Source: VFJL01 sp043721435 (GTDB lineage Bacteria > Pseudomonadota > Gammaproteobacteria > Burkholderiales > Nitrosomonadaceae). Taken from it: a stretch of DNA of 64,000 nucleotides. Every line of letters starts with the position of its first letter. Within the stretch, counting starts at the first letter, position 1. The notes under the pieces were generated by a model. That model was not told the origin of the DNA. It worked only from the letters and a program-made list of their open reading frames with translations, and did no database searches. Location: assembly GCA_043721435.1 (NCBI GenBank), contig JAYSQR010000021.1:1-64000 (forward strand). Reading direction: 5' to 3'. Positions 42,866 to 51,990 of the stretch are shown here, one piece after another. The translations under genes and the position numbers were made by a program.

Positions 42866-43348
42866 TCAGCTCCCTGATGGCATCCAGCCGTGACTGCCTG
42901 CCACCGCACCGGCTACGGCGATTAGGCTCAGGCTCAGCAACACCCAATGCATGCGCTGGATCAGTGCAAAAGTTTTTTCCGGATGACGCTGCGCGCGTTG
43001 TTTAAGCTGCCGCTGCAGCACCAGCGGCTCCAGCACGAATAGCATCAGGGTGAACACCAGCCACACCAGCACCATGGCGTGCATCCACCAGAAGCGCAGT
43101 TCGGCGAAGCGGTTCCAGGCATTGAGCAGATGCACCATGTAGAACCCGCTCAAGCCGACGAGCAAAGTGGTGAAGCGCGCTTGCGTAGCAAAGCGGCGTT
43201 CGATGTGCTCGAAAAATGTTACGCGTTCCGCTGCGGATTTCATTTGCACCACAGCAGGCAACAACACGGTAGTGACCATCGCCACGCCACCGATCCACAG
43301 CACCACGCCCAGCACATGCAGCACCCTGGCAAACACGAATTCATTCAT
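42866..43348 (-). CDS. CopD-like integral membrane protein
   Basis: A 160-residue protein with four predicted transmembrane helices; VLHVLGVVLWIGGVAMVTTVLLPAV at the start has the His and Trp-Ile-Gly-Gly pattern of CopD/DUF2269-type membrane proteins. Conserved His residues (LHVLG, WWMHAM, RMHWVLL) could bind heme or metal. Function unknown; transcribed with the SirB2 gene. Confidence 0.72.
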   Translation of the reverse strand: MNEFVFARVLHVLGVVLWIGGVAMVTTVLLPAVVQMKSAAERVTFFEHIERRFATQARFTTLLVGLSGFYMVHLLNAWNRFAELRFWWMHAMVLVWLVFTLMLFVLEPLVLQRQLKQRAQRHPEKTFALIQRMHWVLLSLSLIAVAGAVAGSHGWMPSGS

Positions 43349-43443
43349 GCAAGCAACCTCGCTGCTTTTGTTGCAATGATACAGGAGTGGTTACAAGAGT
43401 GATATTAGCCATGAAACCCGGAGTTAGCGGGACTGACAGAAGG

Positions 43444-44079
43444 TTATTCCGTCAATTGGTGCTGGGTTGCATAGCGGATCAACTGGGCGTTATTCTGCAT
43501 GTTCATCTTTTCCATGATACGGGAACGGTAAGTGCTCACGGTTTTTACGCTTAGCGACAGTTGCTCCGCGATTAATGTCAAAGACACTCCGGCGACGATA
43601 AATCTGAGAACATGGAGCTCCCGATCGGAAAGTGTGGAATGCAATGGTGCCCCCGAAGACGAATCGGGGTTGAACAGCAGTTTCTCGGCCAACTCCGGAC
43701 TCACGTATTTCCCGCCGTTTGCCAGGCGGCGGATCACGGTCATGAGCAGATCTGTTGGACTGTCTTTAGTGAGATAGGCAGATGCACCTGCGCGCATTGC
43801 CCTGATAGCATATTCGTCTTCAGGATACATGCTCAACATCAGCACTCGATTTTGTGCATCATGAGCCATTATGCGTCTCAGTACTTCCAGTCCATTCATA
43901 CCCGGCATGTTGACGTCGAGCAATGCCACGTCCCACTCGCTATGGCGCATTTTTTCTAGGGCATCAATTCCGTTCACCGCTTCGGCGGCGACCACGATAT
44001 CCGCTGTTTCACTAAAAAGCCGCTTCAGGCCGTTCCGCAGAAGGGAATGGTCATCGGCTAGCAGGACCTTGATTATCAT
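43444..44079 (-). CDS. NarL/FixJ-type response regulator
   Basis: A 211-residue transcription factor. The receiver domain has DDH (residues 9-11), the phosphorylated Asp in LLDVNMPGMNG near 55, and the switch Lys in YLTKDSP near 105; a LuxR helix-turn-helix follows (LSDRELHVLRFIVAGVSLTLIAEQLSLSVKTVSTYRSRIMEKM, positions about 150-195). It overlaps the upstream sensor kinase by 4 bp, so that kinase is its likely partner. Targets unknown. Confidence 0.92.
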   Translation of the reverse strand: MIIKVLLADDHSLLRNGLKRLFSETADIVVAAEAVNGIDALEKMRHSEWDVALLDVNMPGMNGLEVLRRIMAHDAQNRVLMLSMYPEDEYAIRAMRAGASAYLTKDSPTDLLMTVIRRLANGGKYVSPELAEKLLFNPDSSSGAPLHSTLSDRELHVLRFIVAGVSLTLIAEQLSLSVKTVSTYRSRIMEKMNMQNNAQLIRYATQHQLTE

Positions 44080-45524
44080 GGCCTGTTCTCCATCTGTGCC
44101 GACGGTGCAAAGTTAAAGAGCGGTATCCGCAGTTGCACAGTGCTGCCCTGCGAGGGAGTTCCATTGATTTTCAGCTCGCCATTCAGTTGTTTGGTGCGTT
44201 CATACATCCCGGCAATCCCGAGAGACTTCAGATTTAATAACTGCTGCTTGGTGATGCCTATGCCGTTATCCCTGATTTCGATCGCGATATTGTCATCGGT
44301 TTCATCGATCTCGATTTCCACGGCTGTCGCATGGGCGTGCCGCGCTATATTGGTGAGGGTTTCCTGAATAATCCTGAAAACATTCGTGTTATGCCTGTCA
44401 TCTAGGCGGGGAAGACGTGTTGCGTTCATGGCCAGGCGGCAGCTTATCCCCAGACGCTGCTCGAATTCATGCGCCAACCATTCGATAGCACCACCGAGTC
44501 TGAGGTTGTCGAGTACGCTGGGTCGCAAATTCTGCGAGATTCTGCGCGTGACCCCCAGGGCTTCCCCGGATAATTGGTGTAACAACAGGATTCTCTCATG
44601 CATCGGGTTGGCGTCAACTTTTTTGGCAAGCCAGTCCAGTTCCATTTTCATCACCGTCAGCATACTTCCCAGTTCATCATGAATTTCCCGGGAAATTCTG
44701 GTCCTTTCTTCTTCTCTTATGTTCTGCAAGTGCGTCGTCAGCGTCTGCAATTTCGACATCATCTCGTTGCGCTTCGTCACGTCACGGAAAATGCCGCGCA
44801 CCGCCGTGGCCTTGCCATCTTCAAGGTACGCCGTCACGTTGCCTTCCACTGCAATAATGCGCCCATCCTTCGTCAGGAAAGCGGTTTCCACTATCTCGCT
44901 GCCTTTATCTGACAGATGCCGCTGCAGGCACCTGCGGTAGTACTCGTGTTGGTCTGGGTGAATCACATCGAAGATGTTCAGCGCGGTTATTTCTTCCTCG
45001 GAGTAACCGAGCATCTCGCGCCAGGCGCGATTCACAAAAAGGATGCGCCCATCCAGTGCGATGCTCTGGATGAGGTCGCTGGTACCGTCAAACAGGTCGC
45101 GGAGTTGCGCCTCGCTTTCGTACAATGCCTGCTTCGAACGTTTACGTTCAATGGCATAACGGATGATGCGTGGCAAGACGCCACTCATCACCTTTTCTTT
45201 CATCAGATAATCTTGTGCTCCGGTCTTGAGCGCGCGCAGAGCAAGCGATTCATCGATTCGGTTTGTCAACAGCACGACAGGAACGTTCTCGGCTGCATTG
45301 TGAAGCCGGTTAAACGTCTCGAGACCGTCCGAGTCTGGCAGGCTGAGATCCAGTAACGTTATGTCGAAGTGCTGTAGCTGCAGTTGTTCCAACGCATGGC
45401 TCAGTCGCTCGACATGGGTTACGGCGAATTGTCCCTCTGCCGCGTGCATCAACTCGTCCTGCACGAACAGTGCGTCTGTCAGGCTGTCTTCGATCAGCAG
45501 AACTTGAATTCTGTCAGCATTCAT
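44076..45524 (-). CDS. REC-PAS hybrid sensor histidine kinase (HisKA_3, NarX-like)
   Basis: 482 residues: an N-terminal receiver domain (Asp in LLDLSLPDSDG near 58, Lys in YLMKEKV near 108), a PAS domain (about 140-265), a HisKA_3 dimerisation domain with the phospho-acceptor His in SREIHDELGSML near 285, and an HATPase with IARHAHA near 397 and RDNGIG near 422. No membrane segment, so a cytoplasmic sensor receiving phosphate or signal from the receiver end. The coupled LuxR regulator downstream should be its target. Confidence 0.9.
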   Translation of the reverse strand: MNADRIQVLLIEDSLTDALFVQDELMHAAEGQFAVTHVERLSHALEQLQLQHFDITLLDLSLPDSDGLETFNRLHNAAENVPVVLLTNRIDESLALRALKTGAQDYLMKEKVMSGVLPRIIRYAIERKRSKQALYESEAQLRDLFDGTSDLIQSIALDGRILFVNRAWREMLGYSEEEITALNIFDVIHPDQHEYYRRCLQRHLSDKGSEIVETAFLTKDGRIIAVEGNVTAYLEDGKATAVRGIFRDVTKRNEMMSKLQTLTTHLQNIREEERTRISREIHDELGSMLTVMKMELDWLAKKVDANPMHERILLLHQLSGEALGVTRRISQNLRPSVLDNLRLGGAIEWLAHEFEQRLGISCRLAMNATRLPRLDDRHNTNVFRIIQETLTNIARHAHATAVEIEIDETDDNIAIEIRDNGIGITKQQLLNLKSLGIAGMYERTKQLNGELKINGTPSQGSTVQLRIPLFNFAPSAQMENRP

Positions 45525-45529
45525 AAGTT

Positions 45530-45985
45530 TTAGTGCTCTGTGCGCATTGGTAGAGTAACGAGCCGGGACCAGAAATTCAGCGCTGACTGGATTACCTGGG
45601 TGAAGCTATCAAAGTCCACCGGCTTTCTGATGTAGCAATCGGCATGGCTGTCATAGGCTTTGACGATGTCCTCATGGGAACTCGAGGTCGTCAGGATGAT
45701 CACCGGGATATTTTTTAGCTTCACGTCGATTTTGATTTCAGCCAGCACTTCCAGGCCATTCTTTCGGGGCATATTCAAATCCAGCAGAATTATGTCCGGG
45801 CAGGGTGACTCGGTATACTTGCCTTGCTGGTGCAGGAACTCCATGGCTTTGATACCATTTTCGACCACGTGCAGTGTATGGAGCAGCTTGGCGTTGGCGA
45901 GCGCTTCCCTGGTCAGCATCACGTCGGTCGGGTTGTCCTCGGCCATCAAGATGACGACAGGGCGGTGTTGTCTTTTAAGGCTCAT
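45530..45985 (-). CDS. Stand-alone receiver protein, Rcp1/CheY-like
   Basis: A 151-residue single-domain response regulator. AEDNPTDVMLTREAL near residue 15, the Asp in LLDLNMPRKNG near 68, TTSSSHEDI near 99 and the Lys in RKPVD near 121 are all intact. This Rcp1-like form usually partners phytochrome-type kinases with an HisKA domain, matching the kinase encoded just upstream. It probably relays phosphate between the two kinases of the operon. Confidence 0.92.
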   Translation of the reverse strand: MSLKRQHRPVVILMAEDNPTDVMLTREALANAKLLHTLHVVENGIKAMEFLHQQGKYTESPCPDIILLDLNMPRKNGLEVLAEIKIDVKLKNIPVIILTTSSSHEDIVKAYDSHADCYIRKPVDFDSFTQVIQSALNFWSRLVTLPMRTEH

Positions 45986-45991
45986 AGAGAG

Positions 45992-47743
45992 TTATCTCTT
46001 TTCCGCAATGGTGAAGTAGAAGGCGGAGCCCTGCTCTGGTTGCGACTCGACCCAAATGCGTCCACCGTGGCACTCGGCTACCTTCTTGCAAATCGCCAAA
46101 CCGATACCGGTACCCGGATATTCTGTTCGGGTGTGCAGGCGCTGAAACACGCGGAAGATACGCTCGGAATACTGCGACTCCATGCCGATACCGTTGTCGG
46201 CGACAGAGAATACCCACTCACCGGCTTTGAATACCGCGCCGATGCAGATTTCAGGTGGATGCTCCCCACGGAACTTTAGAGCGTTGCTGATCAAGTTCTG
46301 GAATATCTGCGTCAGTTGGGACGGGATTCCGCCCACCGTGGGCAGCGGTTCACGGGTGATCACTGCGCCGCTCTCTGCAATGGCCACGGTGAGATTTCTC
46401 AGCACGTTGTCCAGCAGCGCCGTGCAATCCACGGGCACGAGGGTTTGGTCGGCGTTGATCTGTGAATAGGTCAGCAGATCGTCAATCAGCATCTGCATCC
46501 GCAGGGTGCCGTCCACCGCGTGGGCGATGTACTCTTCGGTGCGTGCATCGAGCTGGCCCTCTAAACGTTTTTTGAGGAGTTGGACACAACTGGCCACCGC
46601 CCGCAGCGGCTCTTGTAAGTCATGCGTTGCCACATATGCGAACTGCCCCAACTCGGCATTGGAGCGAGCCAATTCTTTGATCTGCTGCTCCATCAATTGT
46701 TCCAGGTGCTTGCGTTGCGTGACCTCCGTGCTAATGGCGACATATTGATACGGCCTGCCTGCTGTATCGATAAATGGCACGATGGTAGTGTCCAACCAAA
46801 AGAAGGAGCCGTCCTTGGCGCGATTTTTGATCTCGCCTTTCCAGATGCTTTTCTGCGCAATTGTCGTCCATAGATCCTGGAAAAATTCCTTAGGGTGAAA
46901 GCCAGAGTTGAGGATGCGATGATCCTGGCCGAGCAATTCTTTATGCGAATACTTGGAGACAGCGCAGAATTTGTCGTTTGCGGAGATAGTTTTTCCGCGT
47001 CGGTCGGTAATCGCGACGAGGGAGTGCGCGTCGATAGCATTCTGAATCAGCTTGACTTGCTCTAGCGAAGATTCGAGTGTATTTACCGCCTGCTTGCGTG
47101 CGCTGATATCCATTGTCATGGCACGGCACTCTTGCTCATTAGCGGAAAGCATGGCTTCGAACTGCACGACCAGTGAAGGCTGGCCCTGTTGCACCAGCGT
47201 CAATTCACAGGTTTGTTTGGTCGAGGTCGTAAAGATCCGCTCGAGGCAGGCGTTGAAGGCGGGTAAGTCGGCTTCGGCAACGAACAGGCTAAAGCGGGCG
47301 CCTGGCAGCTGGGTAAGTTCCCGGCCGAGCTGGGAAGCGCCGGTCAGGTTTGCCTGCACGATCGTGCTGTTGCGCGCGAGAGTGAAATAACCTACGGGAG
47401 CAAGGTCGTAGAGATCAGTGTAGCGCGCCAACCCGGTTGCCAGCCCAGCTTCTGCCTCAGCCTGCAAGCCGCGCTGATACTCCTCGCTCTGTATCTCCAG
47501 CTCGATTTGGCGGACTAGCAATTCGTGGAGGAGTTGCGCCGTTTCAGTCGGCGCCCCCCACCCAGCTTGTATCTGCTGGCTTCTCGGCTGCTTTTCTGCC
47601 TCGCGGTGTGATTTGGCAGCCTCGATTTCTGTGAGTTGGTTCATATTTTTGTTTGCGTCCTGGGTCACGGCTCTCTCTTGCTTGGTAGTCCCGGCAAAGT
47701 CGTCATTTCCATCCGTGCTGCTTTGCTTCTTTATCTTTTTCAT
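45992..47743 (-). CDS. Cytoplasmic PAS-PAS sensor histidine kinase
   Basis: 583 residues: a charged, coiled-coil N-terminus (1-105), two PAS domains (about 105-215 and 225-345; the second has the PAC motif of redox-type PAS domains), HisKA with ATHDLQEPLRAV near residue 372 (phospho-acceptor His), and HATPase with QIFQNLISNALKF near 475, ADNGIGM near 510 and GTGIGLAICKK near 540. No transmembrane helix. The kinase core resembles that of bacteriophytochromes but there is no phytochrome domain. First gene of a four-gene minus-strand operon. Confidence 0.9.
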   Translation of the reverse strand: MKKIKKQSSTDGNDDFAGTTKQERAVTQDANKNMNQLTEIEAAKSHREAEKQPRSQQIQAGWGAPTETAQLLHELLVRQIELEIQSEEYQRGLQAEAEAGLATGLARYTDLYDLAPVGYFTLARNSTIVQANLTGASQLGRELTQLPGARFSLFVAEADLPAFNACLERIFTTSTKQTCELTLVQQGQPSLVVQFEAMLSANEQECRAMTMDISARKQAVNTLESSLEQVKLIQNAIDAHSLVAITDRRGKTISANDKFCAVSKYSHKELLGQDHRILNSGFHPKEFFQDLWTTIAQKSIWKGEIKNRAKDGSFFWLDTTIVPFIDTAGRPYQYVAISTEVTQRKHLEQLMEQQIKELARSNAELGQFAYVATHDLQEPLRAVASCVQLLKKRLEGQLDARTEEYIAHAVDGTLRMQMLIDDLLTYSQINADQTLVPVDCTALLDNVLRNLTVAIAESGAVITREPLPTVGGIPSQLTQIFQNLISNALKFRGEHPPEICIGAVFKAGEWVFSVADNGIGMESQYSERIFRVFQRLHTRTEYPGTGIGLAICKKVAECHGGRIWVESQPEQGSAFYFTIAEKR

Positions 47744-47968
47744 GCGGCAGATTACATAACGCGTGTCTTGTTAACGACTCAATCCTGCCTATCTTGAGCG
47801 GATTGAATATTATTTTTATCCGGTTATGGGGGCTATAAGAATTTTCTGACAAGCATTTTTCTCTTTTCCTAACAGATATTCAGCATCTTCCGACAGTTGT
47901 TGCCGATATTCGTGGCGTAACATCACCAATCCAAGAGATCTGTATAGCGAATTTCCCGGAGAGAACTC

Positions 47969-50409
47969 ATGTCAATCGAAGCCGACCGTAACTACCTGCT
48001 AATGAGCCTCATGTTGCAGATTCACAATGTTTTATTGACGCGGCACGCGGATGAGAAAGACATCCTGCGGGAGGTTTGTAGCAAGCTGGCCTCCCACTGG
48101 CCTTACCGGATGGCATGGGCAGGTTATGCCGAAACGGATGGGACCATCAGGGTGATGGCAGCGGAAGGAGAAGCCGTTTCTTTTCTGCCTGAGACAGGTT
48201 TACGCTGGGATAGTGCGGCGGATGGGGACAATCCGGTGGGCGTATGTATCCGCAGTCGGATGCCCATCCATGTCAGAGTGTCGGCTGTTGAAGAATACAG
48301 TGACATCTGGAAGGATTTAACAGTCAAAGTGCAAGCCTCTTCCATACTGATACAGCCCTTGTTTGTTGAAGACCGCTGTATCGGTGCGCTGTGTGTGTGT
48401 TCCGGTCTGGCGGACAGTTTCACCTTTGCTGTAGAGCGCACCCTGCTCGCATTGGCCGTACAACAGATCGGCTTTAGCTTGGGTGTGCAGCGTGAACAGG
48501 GTCTAATCAAAGAGATGCAAAACCAGATAAGATTGGCCGCGACAGTATTCGATAACGCCCAAGAGGGCATTGTCGTCACCGACGCACAAGGCGCCATCGT
48601 TGCCGCCAATCCTGCGCTGACTCGTATCACTGGCTACACCCAGGAAGAACTGATCGGCAACACCCCCCGGATTCTCCAGTCCGGGCTTCAGGACAGAGCC
48701 TTTTACGCTACCATGTGGCAGTCAATCACAGAAACGGGAAAGTGGGAAGGAGAAGTCTGGAATAAGCGCAAGGATGGCGACATTTATCCTGAGATATTGA
48801 ATATTTCGACTGTAAGAGATAAACAGCAAAAGGTGCAGAATTATATCGGGGTCCTTGCTGACATCAGCCAACAGAAAAAGATGGAAGATCGACTTCATCG
48901 AATGGCATTTCATGATGACCTGACAGGGTTGCCGAACCAGGTGCTGTTCAAGGAACGTCTCGGTTCGGCCATTACCAATGCGCACCGCAATCGGGAGATG
49001 CTGGCGGTGCTGTGCGTTGATCTTGATCGCTTCAAGCTTGTCAACGGCACACTTGGCCATACAGGCGGGGATGCGCTGCTGCAGGAGGTTGCGCGGCGAT
49101 TGGCACGGAGCGTTCGGGAAAATGATACGGTGGCGCGGCAGGGCGGAGACGAATTTACCATCATCTTGCAATCCTTGAGCTTGCCACAAGACGCTATTGC
49201 TGCAGTAAGCAAGATTATGCAGGTGTTTGAAGCGCCGGTGGTAGTTGGAGAGCAAGAGCTATTCGTCTCAGCTTCTATCGGCATCAGTTTCTACCCTGAT
49301 GACGGGGCAAACTTGAAACGCTGATGAAGAATGCTGAAACTGCGATGTACCACGCAAAGGAACAAGGAAGAAACGGCTACCAGTTATATGCCGCATGCAT
49401 GAACAGCCATTTCCTCGAGCGCATGGCGTTGGAGAACGATCTGCGGTACGCGTTGGAACGGAACGAATTGATGCTGTTCTATCAGCCCCAGATTGAAATG
49501 AACAGCGGCAGGATTGTCGCCGCAGAGGCATTGTTGCGCTGGCAGCACCCCAAGCACGGCTTGATCTTGCCGGCCAAGTTCATTCCGCTTGCCGAACAGT
49601 CCGGTTTGATCGTTCCAATTGGCGAATGGGTCTTGCGTCAAGCCTGTGCCAGCATGAAACGCTGGCATGACGCAGGCGCTGCCCTGATCCGGATAGCGGT
49701 CAATCTTTCCGCTCGACAGTTCGTGCAGCCCAACCTGGTCCAGATGGTGACCGCAGCGCTGGCTGAAAGCGGATTGCCGGCGCAATTTCTGGAACTCGAG
49801 ATCACAGAAAGCTGTTTGATGCCGATTTCTGAAAGAGCAGCGGGAAGTGGTACCAATGCCTACTGTTCTACGGAAACCCTGCGAATACTCAAGCAAATGG
49901 GAGTGCAGATCACAATTGATGATTTTGGCACGGGTTATTCGAATCTGGGGTATCTGAAGAAGTTTCCCATAGACAGCCTCAAGATTGACCAATCATTCGT
50001 GTGCAACATCGCCACCGATCGCAACGATGCGGCAATAGTAAGGGCCATCATTGCCATGTCGGCAAGCCTCGGCTTGAAGGTGGTCGCCGAGGGAGTGGAA
50101 ACGGAGGAGCAGCGACAGCTTCTGAGCCAGTACCAATGCACCATAGTGCAGGGGTATCTTTCTGGTCGACCTGTGCCAGCAGAATCATTCGAACGATTCC
50201 TGAATAAGGCGACCAGTGTCAATCTGGCAACCCAGGCCGAGCCACGACTGCGTAGCGACTTCGTCGGCAGGTTGCCTGCTGCCAGATCCGCCAGGAAAGG
50301 GGAAGCCAAAGAATTAGCCACGGCTCCGCTAACCAGAGACCGGCGAGCCCTCTCGGCCATGGCGATAATGACTGCCGCTGGCGGTGATGAAGACTCGGCT
50401 GAGTTATAG
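47969..50409 (+). pseudogene. GAF-PAS-GGDEF-EAL cyclic-di-GMP protein split by a frameshift
   Basis: Two frames together code a protein of about 810 residues. Frame 1 (47969-49324, 451 residues) has a GAF domain (about 15-175), a PAS domain (190-310) and a GGDEF diguanylate cyclase with an intact GGDEF in RQGGDEF near residue 393; it stops in the last helix of GGDEF. Frame 2 (49324-50409) resumes at MKNAETAMYHAKEQGRNGY, the missing end of GGDEF, then a complete EAL phosphodiesterase (EALLRW, ELEITES, DDFGTGYSNLGYL, AEGVETEEQ). Restoring one G near 49315 would fuse them. The overlap TGATG could allow reinitiation, so two proteins may still be made. Confidence 0.8.
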
Positions 50410-50535
50410 GCAGATGGATCTTTCATGCGCACAGGGTATCGGTTGAATTTATTGAAATGCCATGCTCCGCCTGTTATGAAACATTCGGGACGGGGAAGTC
50501 TGGAAAAAGATGGCACTTATTTTTAGGGGAGATAC

Positions 50536-51051
50536 ATGACACAGGCAATGCAAACAGTAGTCACTGCGGCGACTTTGCCTGCCAGGAGGGCAGGCAGTGA
50601 AACGAATGATTTCCTGACTTTCACGCTGGGCAAGGAAGATTGCGGCATCGAGATTCTCAAGGTGCAGGAAGTCCGCAGCTATGATGCGGTGGCAAAGATC
50701 GCCAATGCACCCGAGTTCTTGATCAATCTGCGCGGTACGGTTGTGCCGGTGGTGGACATGCGCATCAAACTCAACCTCGGCAAGGTCGAATACAACGAGT
50801 TAACCGTAGTGATCATCCTCAACTTGGCAGGGCGGGTAGTGGCGATAGTGGTGGATAAGGTATCCGACGTGATTACCCTGACACCTGAACAGATCAGGCC
50901 GACACCGGATTTTGCGTCCAGTTTCAACGCCAAATACATCCTCGGCTTCGGCATGATGGAGCAGCGCATGCTGATCCTGGTGGACATCGAGCAACTGATG
51001 ACCGGCAACAGCATGCTACTGGTGCGTGGCGCCGGCGTGGCGGAGCACTAA
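50536..51051 (+). CDS. cheW: Chemotaxis coupling protein CheW
   Basis: A 171-residue adaptor that links chemoreceptors to the kinase CheA. The CheW fold starts at NDFLTFTLGKEDCGIEILKVQEV (about residue 24), with INLRGTVVPVVDMR near 63 and VDKVSDVITL near 107 as signatures. The N-terminal 20 residues are an extra Ala/Thr-rich tail. GGGGAG precedes the start. No cheA or receptor gene is in the window, so it serves receptors encoded elsewhere. Confidence 0.95.
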   Translation: MTQAMQTVVTAATLPARRAGSETNDFLTFTLGKEDCGIEILKVQEVRSYDAVAKIANAPEFLINLRGTVVPVVDMRIKLNLGKVEYNELTVVIILNLAGRVVAIVVDKVSDVITLTPEQIRPTPDFASSFNAKYILGFGMMEQRMLILVDIEQLMTGNSMLLVRGAGVAEH

Positions 51052-51075
51052 ATTCCGGCAACGTCTTCACAGACC

Positions 51076-51990
51076 TCATTGCGCCTGCGAGATGCTGCTG
51101 CCAGGCGGAACGCTGTGTGTAAGCCAGACGTTGCCTCCGATGGTCGAACCGCGGCCGATGGTGATGCGGCCGAGAATGGTAGCGCCCGCGTAGATGACAA
51201 CATCATCTTCAACGATGGGATGCCGCGCATTGCCCTTCACCAGCGCACCGTTCTCATCTACCGGGAAACGCTTGGCGCCGAGGGTTACAGCCTGGTACAG
51301 CCGCACGTTTTTGCCGATGATGGCGGTTTCGCCGATGACGACACCCGTACCGTGATCGATGAAAAAACTGCTACCGATCTGCGCGCCCGGATGGATCTCG
51401 ATACCGGTGGCCGAATGAGCAATTTCGGAAATCATGCGCGCGATCAACGGAACCCCCAGACGGTACAACTCATGGGCGAGCCGGTAGTACATAATGGCGC
51501 TAATGCCCGGATAGCAGACCAATACCTCATCGACGCTGCGCGCAGCCGGGTCGCCTTCGTAGGCTGCGTAGATATCGTTATCCAGTAGGCTGCGGATCTG
51601 CGGCAGGCACCCGGCAAACGCGCGCGTAATCGCGGTCGCTTGTTCGTGGGTCGTGTTGCTGTCGGTTTCCGAGCTGGCGGCATAATGTAATTCGCGCCGC
51701 ACCTGCTGCTGTAATTTCCTCAGTGCTGTATCCAGCGTTTGTCTGACATAGTGATCGACGCCTCCATCAGTGAGTTCCGGCGAGCCCAGACGGTTCGGGA
51801 ACAGCGCGGCGCTTAGCCCGTCTGCGATGTCGGCCAATGTCTTGCGCGAGGGAAGTCTGGGTGGGCGGTCGCGCCGCTGCCGGTGTTCCAGCGAGGCCAC
51901 ACGCAAAGCACGCAATTCGGCCACAATTGCATCGGTCTCCAGATGTGCTTCCGTCAGTGATGGATCACTGGTTTTTTTGGGGGTTGTCAC
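51076..51990 (-). CDS. cysE: Serine O-acetyltransferase (EpsC-type CysE)
   Basis: A 304-residue enzyme that acetylates serine, the first step of cysteine synthesis. The C-terminal half is a left-handed beta-helix of hexapeptide repeats; GIEIHPGAQIG, FFIDHGTGVVIGETA (catalytic His and Asp) and KRHPIVEDDVVIYAGATILG-like segments are present. The C-terminus ends SSISQAQ and lacks the terminal Ile tail that enterobacterial CysE inserts into CysK. It overlaps cysK by 4 bp. Confidence 0.94.
   Translation of the reverse strand: MTTPKKTSDPSLTEAHLETDAIVAELRALRVASLEHRQRRDRPPRLPSRKTLADIADGLSAALFPNRLGSPELTDGGVDHYVRQTLDTALRKLQQQVRRELHYAASSETDSNTTHEQATAITRAFAGCLPQIRSLLDNDIYAAYEGDPAARSVDEVLVCYPGISAIMYYRLAHELYRLGVPLIARMISEIAHSATGIEIHPGAQIGSSFFIDHGTGVVIGETAIIGKNVRLYQAVTLGAKRFPVDENGALVKGNARHPIVEDDVVIYAGATILGRITIGRGSTIGGNVWLTHSVPPGSSISQAQ

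Noticed and set aside
48124..49255. Minus-strand frames of 168 and 177 residues opposite the GGDEF gene
   Set aside because: The plus-strand GAF, PAS and GGDEF domains explain the sequence; the minus frames have no motifs.
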